Shown: positions 24,646 through 36,737 of the stretch, piece after piece
Layout of the letters: each line of letters begins with the position of its first letter
Numbering within the stretch: the stretch's first letter is position 1
Source: Drosophila pseudoobscura
Taxonomy: Eukaryota > Arthropoda > Insecta > Diptera > Drosophilidae
DNA: 64,000 nt
Assembly (NCBI RefSeq): GCF_009870125.1
Contig: NC_046683.1
Location: 43,911,869 to 43,975,868 of the forward strand
Reading direction: 5' to 3'
Notes under the pieces: model-generated
Databases searched by the model: none
What the model was told of the DNA's origin: nothing
What the model saw: only the letters and a program-made list of their open reading frames with translations
Program-made: the position numbers and the translations under genes

Positions 24646-26100
24646 GAAAATTTTTGCCGTACAGTCATATGTGTGCTTTTTTTTGGGGCTCTCGCTGTAG
24701 GATTCCCAACATTTTGTATAATTAGATTATAAATGTTTGCGAATACGTATGTTATCTCCAAAAAGTGCTTCCCCATGCCTGTTTATTGGTTAAAGTTTCG
24801 CAATCTTTGGTGATAAAAAGATAAAGTTGGATCGAATTTCACTAGCTGTTAAGATTACCATTTCAAGAATCGAATTCCCATTCTATGAATCGCATTCCTA
24901 TTTCCGAATGATCTTTCTGCTGATCACAGTCCTATCCCATCCAATGATGTTCTAGGCAGAAGGGACTCCCTCCATGGGAAAATTATTCCTTGAAGGCAAG
25001 GCAGTACGTATTTTGTGTTAACTGACTTGATTGTACATTTGAGGCACGCGACCATCTCTAGGACAGACCCAACCGCTAACGAGCCATAGCCCATTGACAT
25101 TTTCGACACCCTCTACCAGCCCCAGCCGGCAGCAGCACCACATTCGTCCCGCCTCTATACAACACCTACCTCCACGCCTCCACACATCCACTCCTGCTGT
25201 CCTATGGGCAATCAATCAACAGCTGGCGGTTGTCGTCGTTGTCGCTTTCGCTCATTATGACAATCGAAATATAGATAGAATTTGGCAACAGAAAAAAGCC
25301 GTGAATGATGGGAAATATTGTTTATGATTAGGCCCTGGCAAATTGCTTAGTCAACGGCGACCGAGGGGATTCTGGACATCCGGTCGTCCGGCAATCGGAA
25401 ATAATTATCAGAATTTGTGACGATAAGATTAGAGTTCTGATGCGTGTACGATTTGTGGCTGCCACCCGAAAGTATGCTGTTATTTTACCAAAATGTATTC
25501 CAGACTAAATCGCTGCCAAAAAGCTGATGTTTATGTGCAAATTGTACAGATAAAACTAATACAGATGCACTCGTGTATAGCCTCCTGCTATGATTCGTGC
25601 ATTACATTCATTACCGCATTGCATTGGATTCCCTCGAATTCAGTTTATTTTGCTTTTTACAATGGTATTGTTTTATTAACATTACACTTTAGTAGTAAAT
25701 TATGGTTAATATATGTATGTATATAAATTAGGGTTCGGGTCGGTAAAAACAATTTGGCAAAGTGTCTGCGCACGCACTCTCATTAAAAAACAAAAAAAAA
25801 AAGAGTTATAAATATATCAGTGGATCAATTAACATCAAAGTAGTGCTAAATGGGGGCTTTAGTGTGGCATTAATCATACATAATTCAGACATTATTCATA
25901 CGTTATATAAATCAAATGCAAAAAAAACTAAAACAAAACTAAAACTGGAAGTACCCCCAAATATCCCCCGTACCCTCTCGACCCGCATTGGGCGACTCTT
26001 CAGTTCGATGATAGGCGTTGGGCGGGGCTCCCAGCTCTTATCTCCTGCAATGCCAGTGTGTGTGTGTGTGTGTGTGTTTGCGTGTTTGCGTGTATCTAGA
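24646..26100. other. Non-coding DNA 3' of Rac2
   Basis: No gene seen. It contains AT-rich sequence and a GT dinucleotide run at 26055-26079, just beyond the probable Rac2 polyadenylation region. Confidence 0.5.
26055..26079. repeat. GT dinucleotide microsatellite
   Basis: Uninterrupted GT run of about twelve units. It continues into GCGTGTTT-type sequence. Confidence 0.85.
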
Positions 26101-26122
26101 TTTATTTACAATTAATTTTATT
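26101..26122 (-). terminator. Candidate Rac2 polyadenylation signals
   Basis: TTTATT at 26117-26122 and at 26101-26106 reads AATAAA on the minus strand, about 600 nt past the Rac2 stop codon. These are the first canonical hexamers I find downstream of the gene. Their use is inferred. Confidence 0.4.
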
Positions 26123-26726
26123 TGATTTGTCATACATTTCCTGCTGCCTGAGACACCCATTGTCTCACACACACAGACACTCACATATCAGCCACAATCC
26201 ACACAGGCAGGGTGCTTCTCTGGCCCCCCGCCTCGCCCTGCTGGATGCACTTCCAATGATTATTGCTGCTGCTGCGTAGCTGCTCTCCCCCACCCCCCCC
26301 ACACATCACACATAAAGCTGACAATAAAAAAAATTACTGCTGGTTTTCTTTATAAGGTGAGGCATGATTCCTGGTGATCGCATTGACGATTTTCTTTGCC
26401 ACTCTCTCTTTCGATTTCTTTTTCGAGTTGAACGGAAACGGGATAGGTCTCCTGCTGTAAGAGCACTCTTTGGAAACGCCTCACCTTGTATTGATACACC
26501 TTGACTCATTCGCTCACTCATCCACTCACCACACATGCACTCTCTCTCATAAATTCACTCTGACACGGTCTCTCACACGTACATTAGCTTTAACTGTAAA
26601 CCACATGCAATATTTTTTGTTTTCTTATTTTTTGTGTGCAAAAAAAGAGTTTTCTGCAGTTTGTTCTCTCTCTTTGTCGTCGTCGCTGTAGCCGTCGCCG
26701 TTGCTGTTGCTGTTGCTGTTGCCGCC

Positions 26727-27305
26727 CTACAGCAGCTTGCACATGCGACGGGGGGGCCTGCGCACCACCGGACAAAGCACTGAGCGGATGGCCTCGTCGA
26801 AGACCGTCTTCAGGCCCTTCTGGGTCAGAGCCGAGCACTCCAGATACTTGACGGCTCCGATCTCCTTGGCCATGGCCAGACCCTGCGGATAGGTGATGGG
26901 CGTCAGCTTCTTGTCCTTGAGCTTCTCGATGGTGGCCTTGTCATCGCGCAGATCCAGCTTGGTGCCCACCAGAATGATCGGCACACTGGGGCAGTGGTGA
27001 CGCACCTCCGGGTACCACTTGGCCCGCACGTTCTCGAAGGAGGCGGGATTGACCAGCGAGAAGCAGATGAGGAAGACGTCCGTCTGCGGGTAGGAGAGCG
27101 GACGCAACCGATCGTAGTCCTCCTGCCCGGCCGTATCCCACAGTCCCAGATTGATGGGCTTGGCATCCACCATCACGTTGGCCGAGTAATTATCGAACAC
27201 CGTCGGGATGTATTCTCCGGGGAAGGCATTGGTCGTGTAGCTGATCAGGAGGCAGGTCTTGCCCACGGCTCCGTCGCCAACAACAACGCACTTGATGGCC
27301 TGCAT
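26727..27305 (-). CDS. Rac2: Rho-family GTPase Rac2, 192 aa, single coding exon
   Basis: This is a GTP/GDP switch that drives actin remodelling, phagocytosis and cell migration at the plasma membrane. The P-loop GDGAVGKT is at residues 10-17, switch [10 protein letters not shown] at 32-40, DTAGQE at 57-62, TKLD at 115-118, and SAL near 158-160. The Rho insert ends in the family helix, and the prenylation box CKLL is at 189-192. Leucine at the last position predicts geranylgeranylation, next to an RR-PP-RR polybasic patch. The tail CPVVR... fits Drosophila Rac2 rather than Rac1 (CPVLQPKS...). I chose the ATG at 27305. An upstream in-frame extension to 27419 is proline-rich, unlike any Rac, and crosses a likely 5' UTR intron. 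The coding region has no intron. The main uncertainty is Rac2 versus another Rac paralogue. Confidence 0.9.
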   Translation of the reverse strand: MQAIKCVVVGDGAVGKTCLLISYTTNAFPGEYIPTVFDNYSANVMVDAKPINLGLWDTAGQEDYDRLRPLSYPQTDVFLICFSLVNPASFENVRAKWYPEVRHHCPSVPIILVGTKLDLRDDKATIEKLKDKKLTPITYPQGLAMAKEIGAVKYLECSALTQKGLKTVFDEAIRSVLCPVVRRPPRRMCKLL

Positions 27306-27318
27306 GACGTAGTCGCTG

Positions 27319-27538
27319 CTGTGGAATCTATGTATATAGATTGCTGGTGGGTGGTGGTTCAGCGGTTCGGTGGTTCGTTGGTTCGGCGGGGGTGTTCGGG
27401 GTGCTCTGTCGTTCAACAAGTTTTTCGCTCTCGCTCTCGCTTTGGCGTTGGCGTTTTTATTTTATTTTTTTGGCGATTATACAATAATTTTTGCTCACGC
27501 ACTAATACACACACACACAAACACGCAAAAACACTTAC
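27319..27538 (-). other. Rac2: Probable Rac2 5' UTR intron (220 nt)
   Basis: On the minus strand a good donor, AAACT|GTAAGTG (intron starts at 27538), is followed by an acceptor TTCCACAG that ends at 27319. This leaves 13 nt of leader before the Rac2 ATG. Removing it eliminates the misleading in-frame N-terminal extension. It is not supported by transcripts here. Confidence 0.5.
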
Positions 27539-27864
27539 AGTTTCGTGTATTGCAATAACAGATCAACAGTTATTCCAGCATTCAATGAATATGCGACGAC
27601 ACTGTTCTTGTTTCTCTTTTTTTTCTTTTGCAAAGATTTGTTAATGAATTAATTGAGTGCCCGCACAGAGGGGAGAGGAGACTGCCTCCAGAAGTGCATG
27701 CGATCGATGGCCAGTAGCTACAGAAAACACACCCAAACGACGCCTTCAGTGAGCGGAGAAGCAATGAAAATTGCTGACAGAATCCAACGCGTTGGCACTC
27801 TCCAAAAGTTTGTGGGGCCATGGTGCATAGGTTGGGCTCCGCTCTTCGGGGGCCCTAGTTGTTT

Positions 27865-28260
27865 GCCACTCTCTCTCTCGCTACTGAATGCATAGCGAGC
27901 GGCCTTGCTGAGTTCCCCATACCCGCTTTGATTCTACCATGTCTGTATGCGGCCACTCGAACATAGGCCATCCCGCTTGCTCGAGTGCGCCAGCTACCTG
28001 CCGCTGAGTGTGTTGCGCACGCTCCCCAGAGCCCGAGCCAGTGCCAGAGAGAGCCAAAGCCACAGTCGCCTCTCGAAAAATTAGTCACAGTGCGCCGCGC
28101 CGAGTGAGTCATCCATCCACCATCCACACATGTGGTGACGTTAATCGTCGCTGTGCGAGCAAGAGAGTCGCAGAGAGGGCGAGACTGTGGCTGGCTGGGG
28201 CTGAGGCAGCGCTCTCTCTTCAGTTGACCCTGCTTTGGTCTTTTTTGTAGAGTTTTCTAT
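27865..28260 (-). promoter_or_regulatory. Rac2: GAGA-rich probable Rac2 promoter region
   Basis: It lies 0.5-1 kb upstream of the Rac2 start. GAGAG/CTCTC tracts sit at about 27869-27882, 28040-28046 and 28208-28220, in a GC-rich patch among AT-rich flanks. GAGA-factor motifs are common at paused Drosophila promoters. I found no perfect Inr on the minus strand, so the start site is unresolved. Confidence 0.3.
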
Positions 28261-29400
28261 ATTTGTCTGCGGTTTTCCATGAATTTCCCTGCCCGTTATG
28301 CTATCGCTGTCGCCGCTGATGATGCCGTCGATGCTGTTGATGTTGTCGTTGCCATTTCTTTCGTGCGACAATTTCCACAAAATTAGTTACAATACAATAC
28401 ACAGCGACCAATGGATTCTGCTGCTGCGCTGCGCTGCCTCTGCTCTGCCCTCTGCCGTTGACTGCTTTAATGGACTGCAAAAATGCGTGTGTTGGCTGAA
28501 AGACGGCGCTTCGAAGACCGAAGCTTCAAATACTCTTGCAGATTAATTCCTAATTGGAAGAAGGGAAAAACTAGACAGAGACCGAGAAGTGGTGCATTCA
28601 CGTTTAGAACGATACCATCCATGCGTTGCAAAAAGCCTTTACAATAACATAATACCCACCTTTTGAAGGGCTTAAAAATGCACAAAATATCGACAGCAAA
28701 CCAAACCGAGTCCCAAAACACAACCGAGGTCCAAACCGAAACCGAAACCGAATCCGAATCCGCATTCAGCCACATGCGATAGCCAAAAAATCCAACCAAA
28801 AACCGATGTTTGTGTGTGTTGTTTCCGTTCTGCCCACAACTCCCAGCCTCCCACTTCCACAATTTTCCAGCACATGCAATGAATTTCCGTGCATTTTTGC
28901 ATCGAAGTGTTTTAAAGTTCTGCCTGGGAAATGTTTTTCCGTTTAAGTTAATTTCTTGCGCTGATGCCACTGTAATTGGATAATTAAATGGGCGCCAATG
29001 CTTTGGCAGCGGTCCCCATGTGATTGAGAATATGAATATGACTATAAATATTCATTTCAATGAATATGAGTGTGAATTTCAATAATCAAAATTATTTCAA
29101 AATGTTTTTAATGGAATTTATTGTTAAAAATCCGCAACAATTAAATCACCAATGGAATCCATTCAAGTGGAATAAATGTTTCTGTTTCGGTGGAATGCGT
29201 GCGTGTGGATTCGATTCCATTCAGTTATTGAATCCCGATGTAGGATTCGATGGTTAAGTGGAGTCAGGTGTTTCAAAAAGTACTGATGTTGGAAAATAAT
29301 TCGATACTTAATTGTGGAATAAAGTTAAAAAAAGACTAACCTTTTTTTCGGTTAAATTCTGTTAAAAACTAAGAATTTAAAGCTCTGGTTCAGTTTCGCT
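28261..29400. other. Non-coding DNA upstream of Rac2
   Basis: No gene seen. Frames are short or composed of simple sequence, such as CCGAAAC/CCGAATC runs near 28725-28760. Confidence 0.5.
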
Positions 29401-29690
29401 TCACAGGCAAATGATCAAGCAGTTCTCTGCTGAAACCTGAAGGTTTGGTTCCCTTTTCTATGAAATGCTCCTGGCAGCAGTTCGTCTAATAAACCTGAAG
29501 CTTTGGTTCAAGCAGTTCCTCACAAGCAAATGATCAAGCATTTGCTGAAACCTGCAGGCTTGGTTCCCCTTTCCATGAAATGCTCCTGGAAGCAGTGTTT
29601 CTCAAAGTCTAAAGCTTTGGTTCAAGCAGTTGAAGCCAATAACCAAGCAGGTCGTAGCTGAGACCTGAAGGCATGGCTCGCCGCTGAAAA
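29401..29690. repeat. Degenerate tandem array, about 5 units of 57 bp (array 2)
   Basis: The core AAACCTGAAG-TTTGGTTC recurs at 29433, 29491, 29548, 29605 (decayed) and 29661, a period of 56-58 bp. Two subtypes alternate. One is followed by 'ttcccttttc-atgaaatgctcctgg', the other by 'ttcaagcagttcctcacaagcaaatgatcaag', giving a higher-order period near 114 bp. It shares its core and the 'aagcagtt' block with array 1 at 24.33-24.65 kb. No coding frame is present. Confidence 0.8.
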
Positions 29691-30458
29691 ATAAAATTGT
29701 TGTCTTTACTGGTTACAAAATTACCGCCAGGCTGTGAAAATACGATAAGCGGATAACAAACGCATATCATTCAAAAAATTAAGAGTAAATGACATAGATT
29801 TAATAACAACAATGAGCCTTTCGCGGTAATCGCTGGCATATTCAGACGTTTATCCGCGAATCCTTTTACAGCATACCCCCATTCCGACCCGCTCGGAACC
29901 GACGGATCCATTGCAAAATGGAAAATGGAAAACTGTGCAAATAATTAAAGCGAAAAGAGAGATATGGTAAAGGAATGATATGTAAATATACTCGAATATA
30001 CGAATATGTATATGCCAGTCGGAGCAACAATTATTTGATTACTGTCGCAAACGTCATCGTTTGCCTTCCCATAGGTCCTCTACCCCATCTGTTTTCCCTG
30101 CCACGTAATTGGTGAAGTGATATATGTATATGCGCATATTCCGCACCCCACTCTCCGTTCGTTCGCCCGTAATCGATCCCGCACACACACACACACATGC
30201 CACGCCCCCACATTCCGGGCCAGCTCCGGACCATTATGTGCAGAGAGTTATTCATAATTGTTGTTGCACTCCAAGTGGCAGAGAAATGCATAACAAACTG
30301 GAAAATATTCAAGCCATTTTTATTGCCACACCAGACGGACCGCACACAGAAACACAAACACACATTTACCCACACACAGATGCAGATACGGATACAGACG
30401 GGGCGATAATGAATGAATGCACGCTAAAGAACCGCAGTCTGAACCGTAGAACCACTGT

Positions 30459-30501
30459 CCCGACCCGACCCGACCCGACCCAACCCAACCCGACCCGACC
30501 C
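30459..30501. repeat. CCCGA pentamer array, G-quadruplex-prone
   Basis: Nine CCC tracts are spaced by exactly two bases (GA seven times... with two AA spacers in the middle) from 30459 to 30501. The minus strand therefore carries nine consecutive GGG tracts with 2-nt loops, a canonical G-quadruplex pattern. Confidence 0.85.
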
Positions 30502-33500
30502 GAAAAAAGCGGAATAAAACAAATATATGCCACATGACTGCAGCGTCGGACAGGACCCACAATAACAATGCCGACGACCAGCAATAAATTTAACACTTTA
30601 ACAGTCCTGTAAACAGATGCCCTCGGCTGTGGCTGTAGTTAGAGCTTCCAAATCGGATATTACTCTCATAATTATGATTGCAAAACACTTGGTGGGTTTT
30701 TCAGGGAAAAGCTGTTTTCTTGAGACCCTTTTTATCGTTCGCTTCTTCAGCCGCAAGAGGGTCAGCGAACAATTATCGTGAGTGTATGGATGAGTGATAC
30801 ATGGACCCAGATTGACTTTGCGGTTCCTTCCAGACCTAACCGAACTTTCTAGACTGTTTAAAATTGTTTTCTTTCTTTGCTCCTCTGTATTTATCGTTAA
30901 TTCTCGTCCATAGCTAGCACCAGCAAAAATCTCAAAAATAAAGTTATATAAAAGATCCCAATATCGCAACCTTGTATATTTGACAGCATATTTTCAGGCT
31001 TTATACAAAATTAAACGTTCGATCTCGCGTTCCACTCTGTCAATGGGCTGCAAAGTGGTAAGGACGTCTTAAACTGTCGTTACTCGCAGCTCAGCATCAC
31101 GTTTTTAAGCCGTTTATTAATTAAAATTCAATTGAAATTTTCGAGCAATTTGGGATGTGCAACCTTTTAAGATTGCTTTCGAGTAATTATAAATAAATTA
31201 AATGTATATTTTCGCTCTGTCGCATGTGGCATTGGAGTTTCTGGCAGCAATTAAACTTAATAATATATATATAGATGAATTCCATTCGCGGCGATCGAAA
31301 AGTGAAATTTGCACTGGCATTTCGGACTCCCGCGGAGATGGCAGTCCATCCGTCGCATGTCCGCCGTGTTAAAGCGCGTGGATTTTCTTTGGGGGTAATT
31401 GTTTAAATACTTTATTTTTTTCCATTTTTCCGTTTCCATTTTCCATTGCCGTTGCCGTTCGTTTGCAAATTTAATTTATTTAATGAGCAGCGCAATAAAA
31501 CGCATTTACTGTCAAGTGATAAAATGGTATTTCAGTCGAGGCTGCTCCTGTTAACCCGCCCCCACCGCCGCCTCCGTTTGGGATATTTTTCATTTATATG
31601 TGCCCCACATGACAGGCGCACGCCCCGGCCCCCGGCCCCCTGCGAACCCTCTCCTGCTGTTGACATGCAGCAATTATTAACTTTTGTGCGGCTGCTGCCA
31701 TGGTGCCGTGTGTTTGTTATTAATTTCTTGTTATTTATGCAAATAGTTGGCACTTAATACTCGCACGCTTGCATTTACATTGCATATCGTACACATACGA
31801 TACGTATATCTGAGTCCCTTTCTGTTCCCTTGCTTTTTTTTGTAAAATGCTTTGTGAATTACAATAAATTAGCAGCACCAGAATGGTATGTCCCTCATAT
31901 CCTGGTATTTTCCGGATTATTATTTGTAAAATATGTGGATATGAAGATCTAATAGGAGTGCAAAAGGCATGTCCCATCCGTGCAAGACTCCAAGAATTAA
32001 AGGAACTGTGCGTACCACAGATATTTTCAAATCATTGGTAAAAGGCCTAGGCACACGAGTATGCCTCTTTCTTCAGCCTGTTGCACACGTCCAAACATGA
32101 ACTTAGAACGGAGCCGAGAATACTCCAACAGAAAGCGGGTGCAGAGCATCGCAGCGGGCACGTTCACCGCTTATCGACAATGTTGAGCTCTTTTGAGGAA
32201 TTTAAAAGTTTGCTAAGGATGGGGATGGGAAGTAGGAGCAGCATCCTGGTCTGGCCCAGCGTTCTCTGTTCCATAAACTCCACTGAGTTATCGCAGGCAG
32301 ACGTGAAGTCATCTCTGGTCGCATATGCATTCCCCGGATTCGAGGCGGGCGGGGGGCGGATTCAGTCTGTCCCGGCCTGGCCAGGTCGGGAGGGTCACGT
32401 CTGCTGCTATGGTCTGGACGGGTCCGTCCGGGCTTCGTCCTGTTTGACTGCTTATGAATAAAGTTGTTTGCTGCCTTGTCAATACACACATGCCATCATC
32501 ATCATTCCACCGCCTTCATCCCCATTCCCGTGCTCTCCATTCAATTGGGGTTATTTGTCGCTCTATCTGGCACGACTCGTAGCCGTAGCCGTAGCCGTAG
32601 CCGACCGACCATCCTACCCCACTGGTGGCTCCTTTTGTTGACTTTTCGGCTTTTTGAATGGGCCACGGAGATGTCTATTCATTTTTTGTGTAGCGCTATT
32701 AGGGCTGCCGTCATCGTCATCACTCCCCCGAGCAATTTGAAATGAAAAGTTCTCTGTCACATAAACATATGTATGTATGGATGGGAAAAAGAAACACACA
32801 CAAGATGATATGTGCCTGTGCCACCCCTTGCCCACACTTGCAGGCTGTAAATAGCAACAGGCGTGGTGACGAAATGTGTCCTTTGACATTTGATCGCCTG
32901 CCTCCGATAATCCTGGCCAGGGCATCACCACCTCGTTGGCTCTTCAACAGCTACAGCTCCAGCTCCAGCAGCAGTGGCAGCGGCTGCTTAATGGCTTGCT
33001 GCATTATTTATAGCACGTCGCGTTTCCCATCAGAACGCTTTAACACGAGTGCAGAAAAAAAGAAGCCAGAAATATAGTCCACACAAGTCGTTGACTTTAA
33101 GCCGTAGACAATGCAGGGCATTAGGCGGCTCGATCCCGGACAGGATGCAGCTGAAGTAATTAAGCACTCGATGGGTACGAGAGTCCACAGAATGTTTGGA
33201 GCGGCTTGTCCTGCAAGGAAGATGCCACTTCTATGAAAATCAATCATTCTTTTGGGCTGCAGGAAGAAAGGGGATGTTGCTGACGAAATAACAAAAGTTT
33301 CTCGGGCGAAAGAATGGTAAATATAGCCGTGAGACCCCATTTTTACCTTTAACTCCAAAGAGTATTCGTTCGTCGGGCTTCTTCGACTCTCTTCAGAGCA
33401 TTTTAGTGTGTGTTTTCCGCACGCAATTACAAAGTTCAGCTCACATGTAAAGCCGGTTCGGCTGTGGGTCTGGGGACTCCACTGCCTTGGCCGGGACTTT

Positions 33501-34270
33501 TACTAACTTACTTGCCTCGAAAGCGTCTTAATTTACTTTTGCGCTCAGGCGTCTGGAAAATAAAAGTGCAGCCACTGGCAGGCTTTGTCCTGGGCCCAAA
33601 ACAACGCCAGCAGAGCAGAGGCAAGGCGGAGAGGGAAGGAGAGAGAAGGCTCAAGGAAAAGAACTGCGGCAATTCGCTGCACCGTTCCTAGCGGTTGAAC
33701 TTGGGCTTGGGCTTCGGCTTGTGCTTGGGCTGGGGGTTGCCGCTCGGCAGTGCAGTTAATTATAATTAAGCATCTGAGTTAACTTAACCACTTTGAGGCA
33801 CTCTCTTAACTGAAGGAGCACACATCCGCCCACATCCGCCCACAGCCACAGGAGCAAGGATCCGGAGCAGGAGCCATAGAGCGACTAAGCCACCTGCTGA
33901 TGGAGGAGCTGCAGCAGCTTTAATGTGTCAGGGCCTTGTCATCGTCATCGTGATTCTTCCTTCTTCCTTCTTCCTTCTTGGTGTTTTTCTTAATTAAAGT
34001 TGCGTTCATTAAAACGCCTCCGGCGCCGAAAAGTAGGCCACGAAAAGTGTTGCATATTCAAACGGTTATTCAATACGGTTCTTGCTCCGATTGTTGTCTG
34101 TGCATACCTCCTCCCCCCGCCCACAGCCACAACAATGCGGTGGTGGGGAGGGGGAAACAAACGTAAGCCGTTATGAGGGAAGCTCGGAATTGAGCCGGCG
34201 GCTACATGCCGCCTCGCAGGGATGTTCCTTCATTTGCAAGGACAATGCGACACAAAAATAGAAAGCTTTT

Positions 34271-34345
34271 GAATGAGTGACTGACTGAATGAGTGAGTGA
34301 GTGAGTGAATGGGTGAATGCCTGAACGGGTGAATGAATGAATGGA
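34271..34345. repeat. GAGT/GAAT tetranucleotide repeat
   Basis: Imperfect run of GAGTGAGTGAAT-type tetramers. It explains the repetitive minus-strand frames (HSLTHS-like) in this area. Confidence 0.75.
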
Positions 34346-35380
34346 TGATTCGGGCAGCCAGGCCGGAAGACGCGGCTGTGGATGTGGATGTGGATGAGGC
34401 GAGAATGGCAGGCAGGAATGCCATTATAATAAATAAAGAGCCTTTCACTCATAACTGGCGCACAATGCAGCCAGAGCCATGAATATCCCAGCTACCCTTT
34501 ATCCCTCTCCTCCTACCCTCTCTTATATCCTTCTTTCTGTCTGACTCTCTCTATCTCTCCGGCCCTCTCCCTCTCTTTGTCAGTCTCTGTCTATCTGTGC
34601 ACCCTGTTTGATTTATGCCAAACAATGCGAAAAACGCTTTTAATAAAAATGATGGCCAAAACCCTTGATACCGATCAATGATACACCATTCTCAAGGAAT
34701 TGCACCTATTTTTTGGGCTTACTGTTATTTACATCTGCGGGGATGGTTTAAAGTTTCGAAAACAATATTTATGCAATGCATTTTAGTCAGGTTTTAATTT
34801 GTTTCAATATCATTCTGCCGTAAAACGTATTTTAATGGATTATCGATATATTCGAATCCCGTGGCACAGTGTCATCTACCATTTTGGCTCTCCTTTAACA
34901 CTCTTTAATCAGATGATTTCTCTCCGCATTAGACTCAAGTCGGGGCTTCCCAAAAAGCTTTCCCAATTAACACCAACTGCCGCGTGGCCATAAATCTGCA
35001 ATAAATACAGGGAGGGGAGCGGTGGGGATGGAGAGACCGGTCTGGATAGCGTCGAGCGATTGCATAAAAATCACATTAACAATTTGCTAGTACACGAGTA
35101 TTTTATTTTTATTGCTGCATGTTTTATTTTTATTTCATGCACGTCTTTTGTACATATTAATGCCCTTCCTCGTGTGGAGTGAAAGAGACGCGGAGTATGA
35201 GAGCTATGCAAAGGACCTCCACACATCACACGCACACGCACACATTGAACACACATGTTGCCACAATGTGGCACGAGGCCAGGAGACAGGCGGCAGGCGG
35301 CAGAAGGCAGTGCAGTGTTGCGCCATCGAAAGCGCAATAAAAACGCTTAATTTTTCACTTTTACATGGACGCCGACAGAG

Positions 35381-35521
35381 TTACGTCCTTCCCCTCCCTC
35401 TCATATCTCTCTCTCTCTCTTGCTCCAACGAGGTGTTGGCAAACTGTGAATCCTTCGAGGGGTAATGGTGTTGCTGAACCGAGTCCTCGTCCTCGTACTG
35501 CTCCTCGTATGTGTAAGCCAT
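35381..35521 (-). CDS. Possible small ORF, 46 aa, unknown
   Basis: This is a minus-strand ATG ORF that begins MAYTYEEQYEDEDSVQQHHY. The first 34 codons are non-repetitive, acidic and Tyr-rich with varied codons. The last 12 run through a CT/GA microsatellite and look non-native. The ATG is preceded by AT-rich, leader-like sequence without an in-frame ATG nearby. I recognise no family. It could be the start of a first exon with an unseen donor, a decayed gene piece, or chance. Confidence 0.22.
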   Translation of the reverse strand: MAYTYEEQYEDEDSVQQHHYPSKDSQFANTSLEQERERDMRGRGRT

Positions 35522-36286
35522 TTGAAAGTTATTTAATTTAATAACAAGCACAAAACATGTTCCAAGTAAAAGCAAATGGACATAAATATGAGAGGGACTC
35601 CAAAGGAAACGGGGAAGCATGAGGGAGAACAAGAGAAGACCCAGGGAAAGTGCTTACAAGGGAATCCCCTTAAATTCCAGGAAATCGTTCCTCTGCATTT
35701 GGAAAGAGTTTTAAATAAATGCGATTGACTTTGCACAGTTCTCGTGTCTTTTATTCCAATTTCTATTCAACTGATCAGCGAGCTGCTGAAGGCAGTCAGT
35801 ATTCCCTAAACTATATCTTAAATTAGTTACACGGCGCCCTAAAAACTTCCCTCTTCTTTAAGGGAAAGGTTAAATAGAAAAAAAAGGAAACGAAGGCAGA
35901 AAAAGTTCCTTTCAATTAAAAAGGCATTTTTGCATTTTAATTGCCACGCGATAAGATGCAAATCCCCAAAAACAACACAGAATCCCTGCCATATACGCAG
36001 TACTCGTGTGTGTGAATGTCCTTATAAATGAAACGCAAATACGCGGACAGAAACCGATACGACCGATACGCTACGCTACGGTGATATCCATTTGATATTT
36101 AAGCCGAACGACAAACAACGACGACAGCGACAGCGACAGACAGGAACATGGACGGGCATGGGCAGTGGGAATGGGAATGGAAATGAGAATGGGAATGGGA
36201 ACGGGATCACAGACAGACAAAAGGACAAAAAAGTGGATGCGATTTTTATTTATTGTGGACGCACTTGCTCTGGTCTTATTTTACAG

Positions 36287-36737
36287 ATTTCCCAGCAAAA
36301 GCCGGACAATCTGCGGCCAGTCACAGATTTGGAATCGCTGGAAAAGTGAGGAATCAGCAGAGCCGTGGGGTAGGACTCAATCCTACTGAAAATGAAATAA
36401 GCTGCAGCGGTGCAAACAAAGCCGTCAGCAAAGCGCCGTCTAAGCCACAACAACAGTCGGCAAACGCGGAAAATACTGCAAAAAGTAGCACAAACAGTCA
36501 GCAGAAACAGGAGCAAGAACATCACTAGCAACAGCTGCAGAAAAAGTAACAGAAAAGTCAGAGAAACAGCAGCAGAAACAACAGAAAGGGGAACAGCAAG
36601 GAGTCGCCAGGATTGCTTTCTTGTACTTTGGACACACGTGCGCCGCGGCTGCGCCGGTGCCCGTGAACGTGCCCGTGTCCCTGGGAGGTCCTGGTCCTGG
36701 TCCTGGTTCCATCTCGGTGACATTGCCACCCTCAACC
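36287..36737 (+). other. 5' UTR part of the RRM gene's first coding exon
   Basis: A strong acceptor, a pyrimidine-rich run ending TTATTTTACAG at 36285-36286, starts an A/CAG-rich leader of about 450 nt before the ATG at 36738. The acceptor implies at least one upstream non-coding exon. The DPE promoter exon at 14402-14606 is the best candidate seen in the window. Confidence 0.5.

Larger units (their letters stand above)
29691..36286. other. Probable intronic DNA upstream of the RRM coding exons
   Basis: No recognised gene. It contains the nine-tract CCC repeat at 30459-30501, a CCGTAG run near 32579-32603, a GAGT run at 34271-34345, and a CT run at 35401-35420. A possible small ORF on the minus strand (35381-35521) is listed separately. 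Confidence 0.45.

Noticed and set aside
27306..27419. 38-residue in-frame N-terminal extension of Rac2
   Set aside because: Proline-rich, unlike any Rac, and within a probable 5' UTR intron with good donor and acceptor.
36621..36737. In-frame extension upstream of the RRM gene ATG
   Set aside because: Begins at TTG rather than ATG. The first ATG in good context is 36738.
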